A stretch of DNA of 6,814 nt from an uncultured Lachnospiraceae bacterium (lineage in GTDB: Bacteria; Bacillota; Clostridia; Lachnospirales; Lachnospiraceae), in NCBI GenBank assembly GCA_947589175.1, contig CANPZR010000133.1, positions 1 to 6,814 of the forward strand, given 5' to 3'. Positions 1 to 5,405 of this stretch are shown here, one piece after another; position 1 is the first letter of the stretch; the number at the start of each line of letters is the position of its first letter. A program made the position numbers and the translations under genes. The notes beneath the pieces are model-generated. The model saw only the letters and a list, made by a program, of their open reading frames with translations, was not told the DNA's origin and ran no database searches.

Positions 1-184
1 CGGAATCGGCATTGACATCACCGAGGTGGGGAATTTCTCCATCGGCGCTCTGGAGATGTCCGATGTAGACCTGGCTACCGAGTTCACGGACATGATCACG
101 ACGCAGCGTGGCTTCCAGGCCAACTCCCGCGTGATCACCACCTCCGACTCCATGCTGGAGGAACTGGTAAATCTGAAACGATAA
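1..184 (+). CDS. flgE: Flagellar hook protein FlgE, C-terminal end (5' partial)
   Basis: This is the last 60 codons of a gene that begins left of the window; codons start at base 2 and the TAA stop is at 182-184. The translated end contains an LEMSDVDLATEFTDMI stretch, then QRGFQANSRVITT and a terminal ELVNLKR. This is the conserved C-terminal helix shared by the axial rod/hook proteins FlgE, FlgF and FlgG, and it packs in the D0 core of the hook. The xLVNLKR ending and the following flbD point to FlgE, the hook subunit exported by the flagellar type III system, rather than FlgG. The family call is secure; FlgE versus FlgG rests on the ending and gene order. No SD or start is visible here. 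Confidence 0.9.
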   Translation, partial: GIGIDITEVGNFSIGALEMSDVDLATEFTDMITTQRGFQANSRVITTSDSMLEELVNLKR

Positions 185-347
185 GTAAACAATCTGCTTA
201 GGGGGCGGATTCCTGCCGGTAAGGCGGGGGAGTCCACACCGGGCAGTTATGCAATGGCAGGGTGACTGGCGACAGTCACCCTTTTGCCTGTTCACAGGGC
301 TGCGCTTAAAGCGGCGGGCATATGGTAATTATAGGAAGGAGACGCGT
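185..347 (+). other. Structured, GC-rich non-coding spacer between flgE and flbD
   Basis: These 163 bases contain no convincing gene. An ATG at 249 is in frame with flbD, but the peptide it would add resembles no FlbD N-terminus and has no SD. By eye the RNA can form four consecutive hairpins. H1 is 207-213 with 229-235 (7 bp, one G-U), containing an inner GCC/GGC stem. H2 is 260-268 with 273-281 (9 bp). H3 is 287-290 with 295-298. H4 is 303-306 with 310-313. The flbD SD at 333-341 lies just after them. I recognise no known riboswitch class in it; the conserved parts of GEMM-type c-di-GMP aptamers are not present. It may be an mRNA processing, stabilising or attenuation element, or a remnant repeat. 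Confidence 0.5.
260..285 (+). terminator. 9-bp GNRA-capped hairpin followed by TTTT; possible attenuator
   Basis: Bases 260-268 (GGGTGACTG) pair perfectly with 273-281 (CAGTCACCC) around the loop GCGA, which fits the very stable GNRA tetraloop pattern. Four T residues follow at 282-285, then GCCTGTT. The shape is that of an intrinsic terminator with a short, interrupted U-tract. Because it lies within a single-direction flagellar operon, partial read-through attenuation or RNA end protection seems more likely than full termination. The hairpin is seen directly; its function is inferred. Confidence 0.45.
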
Positions 348-530
348 ATGATCGACGTGACAAGAATGAACGGAACGGTGCTTACAATCAACTCGAGACT
401 GATCGAATCGATCGAGGAGACGCCGGACACAGTCATCACTTTGACAAATGAAAAAAAATTTATTGTAAAAGAAAGTAGACAAGAGATAAAAAATTTAGTA
501 AAATTATATGAGAGAGAAATCTTGAACTAA
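348..530 (+). CDS. flbD: FlbD/SwrD family flagellar protein
   Basis: This 60-aa protein begins MIDVTRMNGT and has an LTINSRLIESIEETPDTVIT core, the signature of the small FlbD family (called SwrD in Bacillus subtilis). SwrD is known to be needed for full motor power in B. subtilis, and the genes directly downstream here are the stator genes motA and motB, which fits that role. It is a soluble cytoplasmic protein without membrane segments. The ATG at 348 was chosen over an in-frame ATG at 249 because AAGGAG at 336-341 sits 6 nt upstream and the family starts at this Met. Codons from about 440 onward are strikingly A/T-rich (AAA, TTA, ATA) compared with GC-rich neighbours, and that stretch also holds promoter-like sequences. 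Confidence 0.93.
   Translation: MIDVTRMNGTVLTINSRLIESIEETPDTVITLTNEKKFIVKESRQEIKNLVKLYEREILN
441..469 (+). promoter_or_regulatory. Candidate sigma-A promoter P1 inside flbD
   Basis: A perfect -35 hexamer TTGACA at 441-446 is followed after 17 nt by TGTAAA at 464-469, a 4/6 match to TATAAT. Transcription would begin near 476 and run into motA. It lies in a coding stretch that is locally AT-rich, so a chance match is quite possible. Confidence 0.3.
476..504 (+). promoter_or_regulatory. Candidate sigma-A promoter P2 upstream of motA
   Basis: TAGACA at 476-481 (5/6 of TTGACA) and TAAAAT at 499-504 (5/6 of TATAAT) are separated by the optimal 17 nt. The predicted start near 511 would give a leader of about 38 nt before the motA GTG at 549. 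The match is better balanced than P1, but it too lies in AT-rich coding DNA, so activity is inferred. Confidence 0.38.
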
Positions 531-534
531 AGTT

Positions 535-541
535 AAGGTGG
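535..541 (+). promoter_or_regulatory. Ribosome binding site deciding the motA start
   Basis: AAGGTGG lies 7 nt before the GTG at 549 but only 1 nt before the upstream GTG at 543. This favours initiation at 549. The same AAGGTGGTG string recurs at 1345-1353 in front of motB. Confidence 0.7.
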
Positions 542-548
542 TGTGATC

Positions 549-1361
549 GTGGATTTAGCAACTATAATCGGCCTTCTTGGCTGCGCGGGAGCCATTGTGT
601 TCGGTATCGTGTCTGGCGATCAGGGAGTTGCCGCCCTGGGGAATTTCTGGGACCCGCCCTCATTCCTGGTTACGGTCTTAGGTTCCTTTATGTGTATGGT
701 GACGATGTCGGAGAGTCTGGGAGACTTCGTGGCTTCCGTGAAGTCCTTTCTTCTGACGATTAAGGTCCCCGCCAACGACGAGGCCAATATTATACATAAA
801 ATTATCGACCTTGCCAACGTGGCGAGAAAGGAAGGCCTTCTGCAGCTCGAGGAAGCGGCGGGAGACGTGGACGACGAGTTTTTGAAAAAGGGAATCATGC
901 TGATTGTGGACGGCACCGACCAGGAGCTGGTATCGAGCATTTTGGAGACGGAGCTCGACTGCATCGAGCAGAGGCATAATAAGAGAATCGGATTCTGGGA
1001 CAGCCTGGCGGGCATGGGCCCTGCCTGGGGAATGATCGGTACCCTGATCGGACTGATCAACATGCTGAAGCTCCTCGACGACCCGAGCTCCATCGGACCG
1101 AACATGGCGGTGGCGTTGATTACCACGATGTACGGTTCCATGCTTGCAAACTGGCTGGCGATTCCGATCGCGACCAAGCTGCGCGCCAACAACCGCAAGG
1201 AGATTGCCGTGAAGGAAGTTATCTGCGAGGGCATCCTGTCCATACAGGCGGGCGAGAACCCGCGCGTGATCGAGGAGAAGCTGAAGTCGTTCCTGGCGCC
1301 GGGCCAGAGAAACAGCGTGTTTAACAATGACAACGGCGGGGATCAAGGTGGTGACGCTTAA
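549..1361 (+). CDS. motA: Flagellar stator protein MotA
   Basis: MotA is the inner-membrane stator subunit that, with MotB, couples ion flow to rotation. The 270-aa product has TM1 at about 3-21, TM2 at about 36-53, a long charged cytoplasmic loop of about 100 residues, then TM3 at about 152-175 and TM4 at about 186-206. The GMGPAWGMIGTLIGL segment carries P158 and the later NWLAIPIATKL segment carries P206, corresponding to the two prolines essential in Escherichia coli MotA (P173 and P222). GTG 549 gives the family-typical start MDLATIIGLL and has a well-spaced SD; an upstream GTG at 543 would add two residues. The stop overlaps the motB start by one base, implying translational coupling and balanced production. 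The C-terminal tail is Asn/Gly/Asp-rich and variable. Whether it uses protons or sodium cannot be read from MotA alone. Confidence 0.95.
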   Translation: MDLATIIGLLGCAGAIVFGIVSGDQGVAALGNFWDPPSFLVTVLGSFMCMVTMSESLGDFVASVKSFLLTIKVPANDEANIIHKIIDLANVARKEGLLQLEEAAGDVDDEFLKKGIMLIVDGTDQELVSSILETELDCIEQRHNKRIGFWDSLAGMGPAWGMIGTLIGLINMLKLLDDPSSIGPNMAVALITTMYGSMLANWLAIPIATKLRANNRKEIAVKEVICEGILSIQAGENPRVIEEKLKSFLAPGQRNSVFNNDNGGDQGGDA

Positions 1362-2224
1362 TGGCCCGTAAGAAACGAGAAGAATCAGCGCCGGATACCG
1401 GCGGATGGATCAACACATTTGCGGATCTGATGAACCTTCTGCTCTGCTTTTTCGTGCTGTTGTTCTCCATGTCCACGGTAGACGCGGACAAATACGAGCA
1501 GTTGGTCACGTCCATGACGGAGAGCATCAATATCTTTGACAGCGGCGGGAGCACGATCGGCGAGGGTCCCATGGTCACGGTCGGCACGGATCAGGTGGTG
1601 AACATTTCCCAGTATTTCAGTCAGTTCGACACCTCCGGCGAGAGCGACTCGGATCAGACCGAGGAGCCGCAGGAGAGCGCTTCGCCCAATGAAAATGAGG
1701 AGGAAACGCTGGACGACCTGGAGGAGAAGATGGCTGCCGAGCGAAAGGACAAGGCAGAGGAGATATACACCGACGTGGTGAACCGGGCGGAAAAGGGAGA
1801 CGTGAGAGACGATCTGGCGGTCAACCTGGATAAGAACTACCAGTATGTGCAGATTTCCCTGAGCGGCGGTATTCTGTTTGACTCTGGCGCCGCGGAGATC
1901 AAGGCATCGACGATTCCGATTTTGAGCAAGCTGGGCGATATTTTAAAGATATATGACAGCCATATGATTGAGATCGAGGGGCACACGGATAATGTAAAGA
2001 TATCCGGGGGACCGTACAGGGACAATATGTACCTGTCCAGCGCCCGCGCCCTGGCGGTGTACGAGTATCTGGTGAATACGAAAAAGATGGACGCTAAGAC
2101 GATGAAGGCCGCGGGACGGGGCGAGTACGATAATGTCGCGTCCAACGCGACGGCCAAAGGCAGAGCGAAGAATCGCCGTGTGGAGATTAAAATATATACG
2201 GACGACCAAGGAGGGACAAAATGA
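1361..2224 (+). CDS. motB: Flagellar stator protein MotB (peptidoglycan-anchored)
   Basis: MotB is the 287-aa ion-conducting, wall-anchoring partner of MotA. A short basic N-terminus (MARKKRE) precedes a single membrane helix at about 17-37 with the TFADLMNLLLCFFVLLFSMS signature, where D22 corresponds to the essential ion-binding aspartate (D32 in E. coli). The helix reads more like the sodium-type PomB than E. coli MotB. Residues 94-134 form a very acidic, probably disordered linker. The OmpA-like peptidoglycan-binding domain covers about 165-280, with GHTDN at 207-211, SSARA shortly after, and NRRVEI at 271-276. The start ATG at 1361 overlaps the motA stop, with AAGGTGG 9 nt upstream. The stop overlaps the fliL start (ATGA). 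No defect is visible; ion choice is only a suggestion. Confidence 0.95.
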   Translation: MARKKREESAPDTGGWINTFADLMNLLLCFFVLLFSMSTVDADKYEQLVTSMTESINIFDSGGSTIGEGPMVTVGTDQVVNISQYFSQFDTSGESDSDQTEEPQESASPNENEEETLDDLEEKMAAERKDKAEEIYTDVVNRAEKGDVRDDLAVNLDKNYQYVQISLSGGILFDSGAAEIKASTIPILSKLGDILKIYDSHMIEIEGHTDNVKISGGPYRDNMYLSSARALAVYEYLVNTKKMDAKTMKAAGRGEYDNVASNATAKGRAKNRRVEIKIYTDDQGGTK

Positions 2225-2736
2225 AAAAGAATATATTGACAATCGTGATTATGGCAGTATCACTGATCAATCTGGTATTGTCAGCGGTACTTGTATTTTC
2301 AGTCATGCCGGCCATGAATAAGACCAGCAATCTGGTTGACAAGGTGGCGTCGATTATCGATCTGGAGATCGAGCCTCAGGATAGCGAGGAGGATCAGTAC
2401 TCCATTACGGATCTGAAGATATATGAGATCGTGATGGAAAATTCTCTCAAGATCAACCTCCAGAAAGATCCGGGAGACACCGCGGCACACTATGTGGTGT
2501 TAGACGGCATTACCGTGTCGTTCAATCCCGATGCGGAGGACTATGACGAGATCAACACTTCCGTTCAGGAAGCGGATATTTATATACGCGATATTGTAAA
2601 GGACTGCATCAGCCAGTACACGGCCACGACTATTACGGAGTCCGCCGTGAGACAGGACGCCGTCAAGAAGATTCAGGAGAGATACAACACCAAATCCATC
2701 GTGGATATTTCACTCCCTGGATTCCTTGTTGCATAG
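2221..2736 (+). CDS. fliL: Flagellar basal-body-associated protein FliL
   Basis: The 171-aa product has a short positive N-terminus (MKKN), one membrane helix at about 5-28, and a C-terminal extracytoplasmic domain ending in DISLPGFLVA. This matches the architecture of FliL, which forms a ring around the stator and supports its activity. Sequence conservation in this family is weak, so the call leans on size, topology, the terminal alpha-helical region (VRQDAVKKIQERYNT) followed by a beta-like ending, and position between motB and fliM. AAGGAGG at 2208-2214 lies 6 nt upstream of the ATG, which overlaps the motB stop by 4 nt, so the two are probably coupled. The stretch at about 40-60 is acidic. 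There is no alternative start of comparable quality. Confidence 0.85.
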   Translation: MKKNILTIVIMAVSLINLVLSAVLVFSVMPAMNKTSNLVDKVASIIDLEIEPQDSEEDQYSITDLKIYEIVMENSLKINLQKDPGDTAAHYVVLDGITVSFNPDAEDYDEINTSVQEADIYIRDIVKDCISQYTATTITESAVRQDAVKKIQERYNTKSIVDISLPGFLVA

Positions 2737-2757
2737 TGGCACCAAATATGTTATGAT
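2729..2757 (+). promoter_or_regulatory. Candidate extended -10 promoter before fliM
   Basis: TGTTATGAT at 2749-2757 contains a TG extension plus the -10 hexamer TATGAT (5/6 match). A weak -35 TTGCAT (3/6) lies 17 nt upstream at 2729-2734, overlapping the fliL stop. Extended -10 promoters tolerate poor -35 boxes. The predicted start near 2764 would give an 87-nt leader before fliM. This is the only sizeable gap in the distal part of the operon, which adds some plausibility. Confidence 0.42.
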
Positions 2758-2773
2758 AAAACATAGGGTTTTT

Positions 2774-2821
2774 ATCGTGCCGGGGATCCGCGGAGGCGGA
2801 GCCCGCTAAAATCGGTATGAT
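2774..2821 (+). other. Nested hairpin in the fliM leader
   Basis: An outer stem pairs ATCGTGCC (2774-2781) with GGTATGAT (2814-2821), 8 bp including two G-U pairs. Inside it, GGG (2783-2785) pairs with CCC (2802-2804) and, past one A-G mismatch, TCCGC (2787-2791) pairs with GCGGA (2796-2800) around the loop GGAG. There is no U-run after it, so it does not look like a terminator. The GGA-containing loop and the SD site downstream (2844-2850) are reminiscent of leaders bound by CsrA. Structure was deduced by eye. Confidence 0.4.
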
Positions 2822-2850
2822 GGGGTAGGTCAGTTGCGAGGTGAGGATGT

Positions 2851-3828
2851 ATGAGTGACGTACTGTCACAAAATGAGATAGATAATCTTTTATCGGCTCT
2901 CAGCAGCGGTGAATTCGATCCGCTGGAAAACGAGATTACCGATGAGCGCCAGATCAAGGATTATGATTTTGCGAGACCGTCCAAGTTCTCCAAAGAGCAT
3001 CTGAGGACGCTGGTATTCATATTTGAGCACTACGCCAGGCTTCTATCTACCAATCTTCCGGTATATCTCCGGAAGAACGTGCAGGTCGAGGTGATGCACT
3101 CTGAGGCGGCTACATATCAGGAGTTTTCCAACTCTCTGTCCAATCCCGTGCTCTTAGGCGTGGTGAACTTCGCACCCTTAGAGGGCAATATCATCGTGGA
3201 GATGGCGACGGGGCTTGGATTTGCCATCGTGGACCGGATGCTCGGGGGAGAGGGACAGCCCATTGAAAAGACCCGTGAGTTCACGGAGATTGAGCTGAGC
3301 ATCATAGAGCGCATTATGGTCATATGTACCAATCTCATGATCGAGCCGTGGCAGAGCGTTCAGCAGCTGGAGCCGATGTTAGAGAGAATAGAGACAAATT
3401 CCCAGTTTGCCCAGTTTGTCACTCCCAACGAGATGACTTCCATTATTACCATGAGTATCCGGATGGGCGACGTCGAGGGACTGATGAACATATGTATACC
3501 CTTTGCCGTGCTGGAGCCGGTGATTGACAAGGTCAACACCAAGTACTGGTATTCCACCAACACGGTCAAGGACGATGGAAGATACAGACAGGTTCTGGAG
3601 GATTCGATTCAGAAGGCGCGGATTCCGGTCCGGGCCATTATGGGAAAGAGCGCTATATCGGTCAACGACTTCATCCACCTGCAGCCGGGCGACATCATCA
3701 AGGTCAACACCAGGCTGGAGGACGAGCTGGATGTATACGTTGGGAATATTAAGAAATTTTCTGCGATTCCGGGTGCCTACGAGGACTCTTACGCAGTGAA
3801 AATAAAATCAATTTACAGAGAGGAGTAG
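2851..3828 (+). CDS. fliM: Flagellar motor switch protein FliM
   Basis: FliM is the central C-ring subunit that binds phosphorylated CheY and passes the signal to FliG to change rotation. The 325-aa protein opens with VLSQNEIDNLL (4-14), the EIDALL-type peptide that captures CheY-P. A middle CheC-like domain spans about 45-230 and includes GGEG at 132-135, matching the FliM GGxG motif at the FliG interface. A C-terminal SpoA/FliN-like domain spans about 245-322, with LQPGDIIKVNT in its core. The ATG at 2851 gives the family-standard N-terminus and is preceded by AGGTGAGG at 2839-2846. It follows a 114-nt gap with its own promoter candidate and hairpin leader, so it may be controlled separately from the stator genes. 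The SD of fliY lies within its last codons. Length is normal and no key motif is missing. Confidence 0.97.
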   Translation: MSDVLSQNEIDNLLSALSSGEFDPLENEITDERQIKDYDFARPSKFSKEHLRTLVFIFEHYARLLSTNLPVYLRKNVQVEVMHSEAATYQEFSNSLSNPVLLGVVNFAPLEGNIIVEMATGLGFAIVDRMLGGEGQPIEKTREFTEIELSIIERIMVICTNLMIEPWQSVQQLEPMLERIETNSQFAQFVTPNEMTSIITMSIRMGDVEGLMNICIPFAVLEPVIDKVNTKYWYSTNTVKDDGRYRQVLEDSIQKARIPVRAIMGKSAISVNDFIHLQPGDIIKVNTRLEDELDVYVGNIKKFSAIPGAYEDSYAVKIKSIYREE

Positions 3829-3832
3829 TACA

Positions 3833-5020
3833 ATGGACGGAATGTTGTCGCAGGAAGAGATCAATGCGTTGTTGGGCAGCATGGAAGCGGAAGAGCAGTC
3901 TGAAGACAAGAGAAAAGCCCCGGTGTCCGCTGTGGTAGATGAGTCCGATATGCTGACTCCGGAAGAAACCGACGCATTGGGGGAGATTGCCAACATCAGT
4001 ATGGGTACGGCAGCCACCACTCTTTCGATTCTGGTAAATAACCGGGTGGATATCACGACGCCTACTGTAACCTATACGACGATAGACGCACTGGCGCAGC
4101 AGTTTGAGACGCCCTGCGTGTTTATTTATATCTCATACAGAGCGGGTCTGGAAGGAAAGAATATCCTTATCCTGAGAGAGGATGACGTCAAGATCATTAC
4201 GGATCTCATGATGGGAGGAGACGGGACCAACACCGATACGGAGTTAGGCGATCTTCATCTGAGCGCCATCTGCGAGGCCATGAATCAGATGATGGGTTCG
4301 GCCGCCACTTCCATGTCCTCTATGATCAATGAAATGGTGGACATCAGCCCGCCGACCGCTAACCGCGTGGATTTCGGCGAGGCTCTGAATGATGAGCTGG
4401 CCGCTATGAACGGACAGACGTTTGTGCAGGTCTCCTTCCGAATGGTAATCGGAGATCTGGTAGACAGCGAGATCATGCAGCTGTATCCGGTAGATTTCGC
4501 AAGGAGAATCTACCATCAATTTATGGGCGTCACGATGGGCACAGATACCGGAAGCGCGGAAGCCGCGCCAGCCCCGGCACCGACCCCGGCTCCGGCCAGT
4601 CCGGAACCTGCTCCGGCACAGCCGCAGCCGCAGCCGATGCAGCAGGCGCCGCCGATGGGTATGCAGCAACAACCGATGGCAGGTATGCAGCAGCCGATGT
4701 ATGCGATGCCGCCTCAGGATATAAATATACAGCCGGCTCAGTTCCAGAGCTTTATGCCGACGCCGAACCTTACGGGTATCGCGCCGGAGAACATCGATCT
4801 GATCATGGATGTTCCCCTGGAGGTTACGGTAGAGCTGGGACGGACCAGCAAGTCCATCAAGGAGATTCTGGATTTTTCGCCGGGAACGATTATCGAGCTG
4901 GATAAGCTGGCCGGCGAGCCGATTGACGTACTGGTGAACGGCAAGTTTGTCGCCAAGGGCGAGGTTGTTGTCATTGAGGAAAGTTTTGGTATACGTGTTA
5001 CCGAGATTATTAAAGAATAG
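3833..5020 (+). CDS. fliY: Motor switch phosphatase FliY (CheC-FliN fusion type)
   Basis: FliY is the Gram-positive switch protein that replaces FliN and dephosphorylates CheY-P at the C-ring. The 395-aa product has four parts. First is an N-terminal MLSQEEINALL peptide (4-14) resembling that of FliM. Second is a CheC-like domain (about 40-235) with two phosphatase motifs of the form D/S-x3-E-x2-N: D47/E51/N54 and S144/E148/N151, both intact. Third is a Pro/Ala/Gln/Met-rich flexible linker at about 241-296. Fourth is a C-terminal SpoA/FliN domain at about 318-393, with VPLEVTVELGRT and VLVNGKFVAKGEVVV. AGAGGAG at 3819-3825 sits 7 nt before the ATG, only 4 nt after fliM. ATG 3842 is a possible but worse-spaced start. 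cheY follows, so enzyme and substrate are encoded side by side. Confidence 0.96.
   Translation: MDGMLSQEEINALLGSMEAEEQSEDKRKAPVSAVVDESDMLTPEETDALGEIANISMGTAATTLSILVNNRVDITTPTVTYTTIDALAQQFETPCVFIYISYRAGLEGKNILILREDDVKIITDLMMGGDGTNTDTELGDLHLSAICEAMNQMMGSAATSMSSMINEMVDISPPTANRVDFGEALNDELAAMNGQTFVQVSFRMVIGDLVDSEIMQLYPVDFARRIYHQFMGVTMGTDTGSAEAAPAPAPTPAPASPEPAPAQPQPQPMQQAPPMGMQQQPMAGMQQPMYAMPPQDINIQPAQFQSFMPTPNLTGIAPENIDLIMDVPLEVTVELGRTSKSIKEILDFSPGTIIELDKLAGEPIDVLVNGKFVAKGEVVVIEESFGIRVTEIIKE
4968..4995 (+). promoter_or_regulatory. Weak candidate promoter upstream of cheY
   Basis: TTGTCA at 4968-4973 (5/6 of TTGACA) is 16 nt from TATACG at 4990-4995 (4/6 of TATAAT), which is preceded by a TGG extension at 4987-4989. 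Transcription would start near 5002, about 39 nt before cheY. It lies inside the end of fliY and may be a coincidence. Confidence 0.22.
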
Positions 5021-5040
5021 TAAATGGAGGAGAACGGAGA

Positions 5041-5403
5041 ATGGCAAAAAGTGTTTTGATCTGTGATGATGCAGCATTTATGAGGGTTATGATCAAGGAT
5101 ATCCTGACAAAAAACGGTTATGAAGTTGCCGGTGAAGCGGAAAATGGTCTGAAAGCAGTTGAGAAATACAACGAGACCAAGCCGGATCTTGTCATGATGG
5201 ATATTACGATGCCGGAGATGGATGGAATCCAGGCGCTGAAAAAGATTAAGGAGACAGATGCTTCTGCTTGTGTAATCATGTGCTCCGCCATGGGACAGCA
5301 GGCTATGGTTATCGAGTCGATTCAGTCCGGCGCGAAGGACTTTATTGTAAAGCCTTTCCAGGCAGATCGTGTATTGGAAGCGGTTAAGAAAGCGGTCGGC
5401 TGA
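5041..5403 (+). CDS. cheY: Chemotaxis response regulator CheY
   Basis: CheY is a single-domain response regulator that, when phosphorylated by CheA, binds FliM/FliY and changes motor behaviour. The 120-aa protein covers one receiver domain and nothing more. The acidic pair is D9/D10, the phosphoacceptor is D54 (in VMMDITMPEMDG), the switch residue is S82 (in MCSAMGQQ), and the conserved lysine is K104 (in FIVKPFQ). The strings DDAAFMRVMIKDIL and CSAMGQQAMVI match my memory of the Bacillus/Thermotoga-type CheY rather than the E. coli type. GGAGGAG at 5026-5032 lies 8 nt before the ATG, 20 nt after fliY. The first half uses more A/T-ending codons than neighbouring genes. All key residues are present, so it should be active. 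Confidence 0.97.
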   Translation: MAKSVLICDDAAFMRVMIKDILTKNGYEVAGEAENGLKAVEKYNETKPDLVMMDITMPEMDGIQALKKIKETDASACVIMCSAMGQQAMVIESIQSGAKDFIVKPFQADRVLEAVKKAVG

Positions 5404-5405
5404 TC

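Noticed and set aside
249..347. In-frame upstream extension of flbD
   Set aside because: No SD before ATG 249, the added residues do not resemble FlbD, and ATG 348 has an excellent SD; the bases also form the H2-H4 hairpins.
185..347. c-di-GMP or other known riboswitch
   Set aside because: The conserved aptamer signatures I know are not present; only generic hairpins can be supported.
620..1346. Long minus-strand open frames opposite motA
   Set aside because: They mirror motA codons, have no convincing SD or family features, and motA is unambiguous.
3324..3799. Alternative plus-strand frames inside fliM
   Set aside because: Shadow frames of a strongly conserved FliM; Arg-rich and without SD.
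3940..3955. CCGATAT resembling a sigma-28 -10 box in fliY
   Set aside because: No TAAA -35 box at the required 15-16 nt distance.
4244..5077. 277-aa minus-strand open frame opposite fliY
   Set aside because: Its His/Arg/Leu-rich composition is what antisense reading of the Pro/Gln/Met linker and GC-rich codons gives; no recognisable domain.
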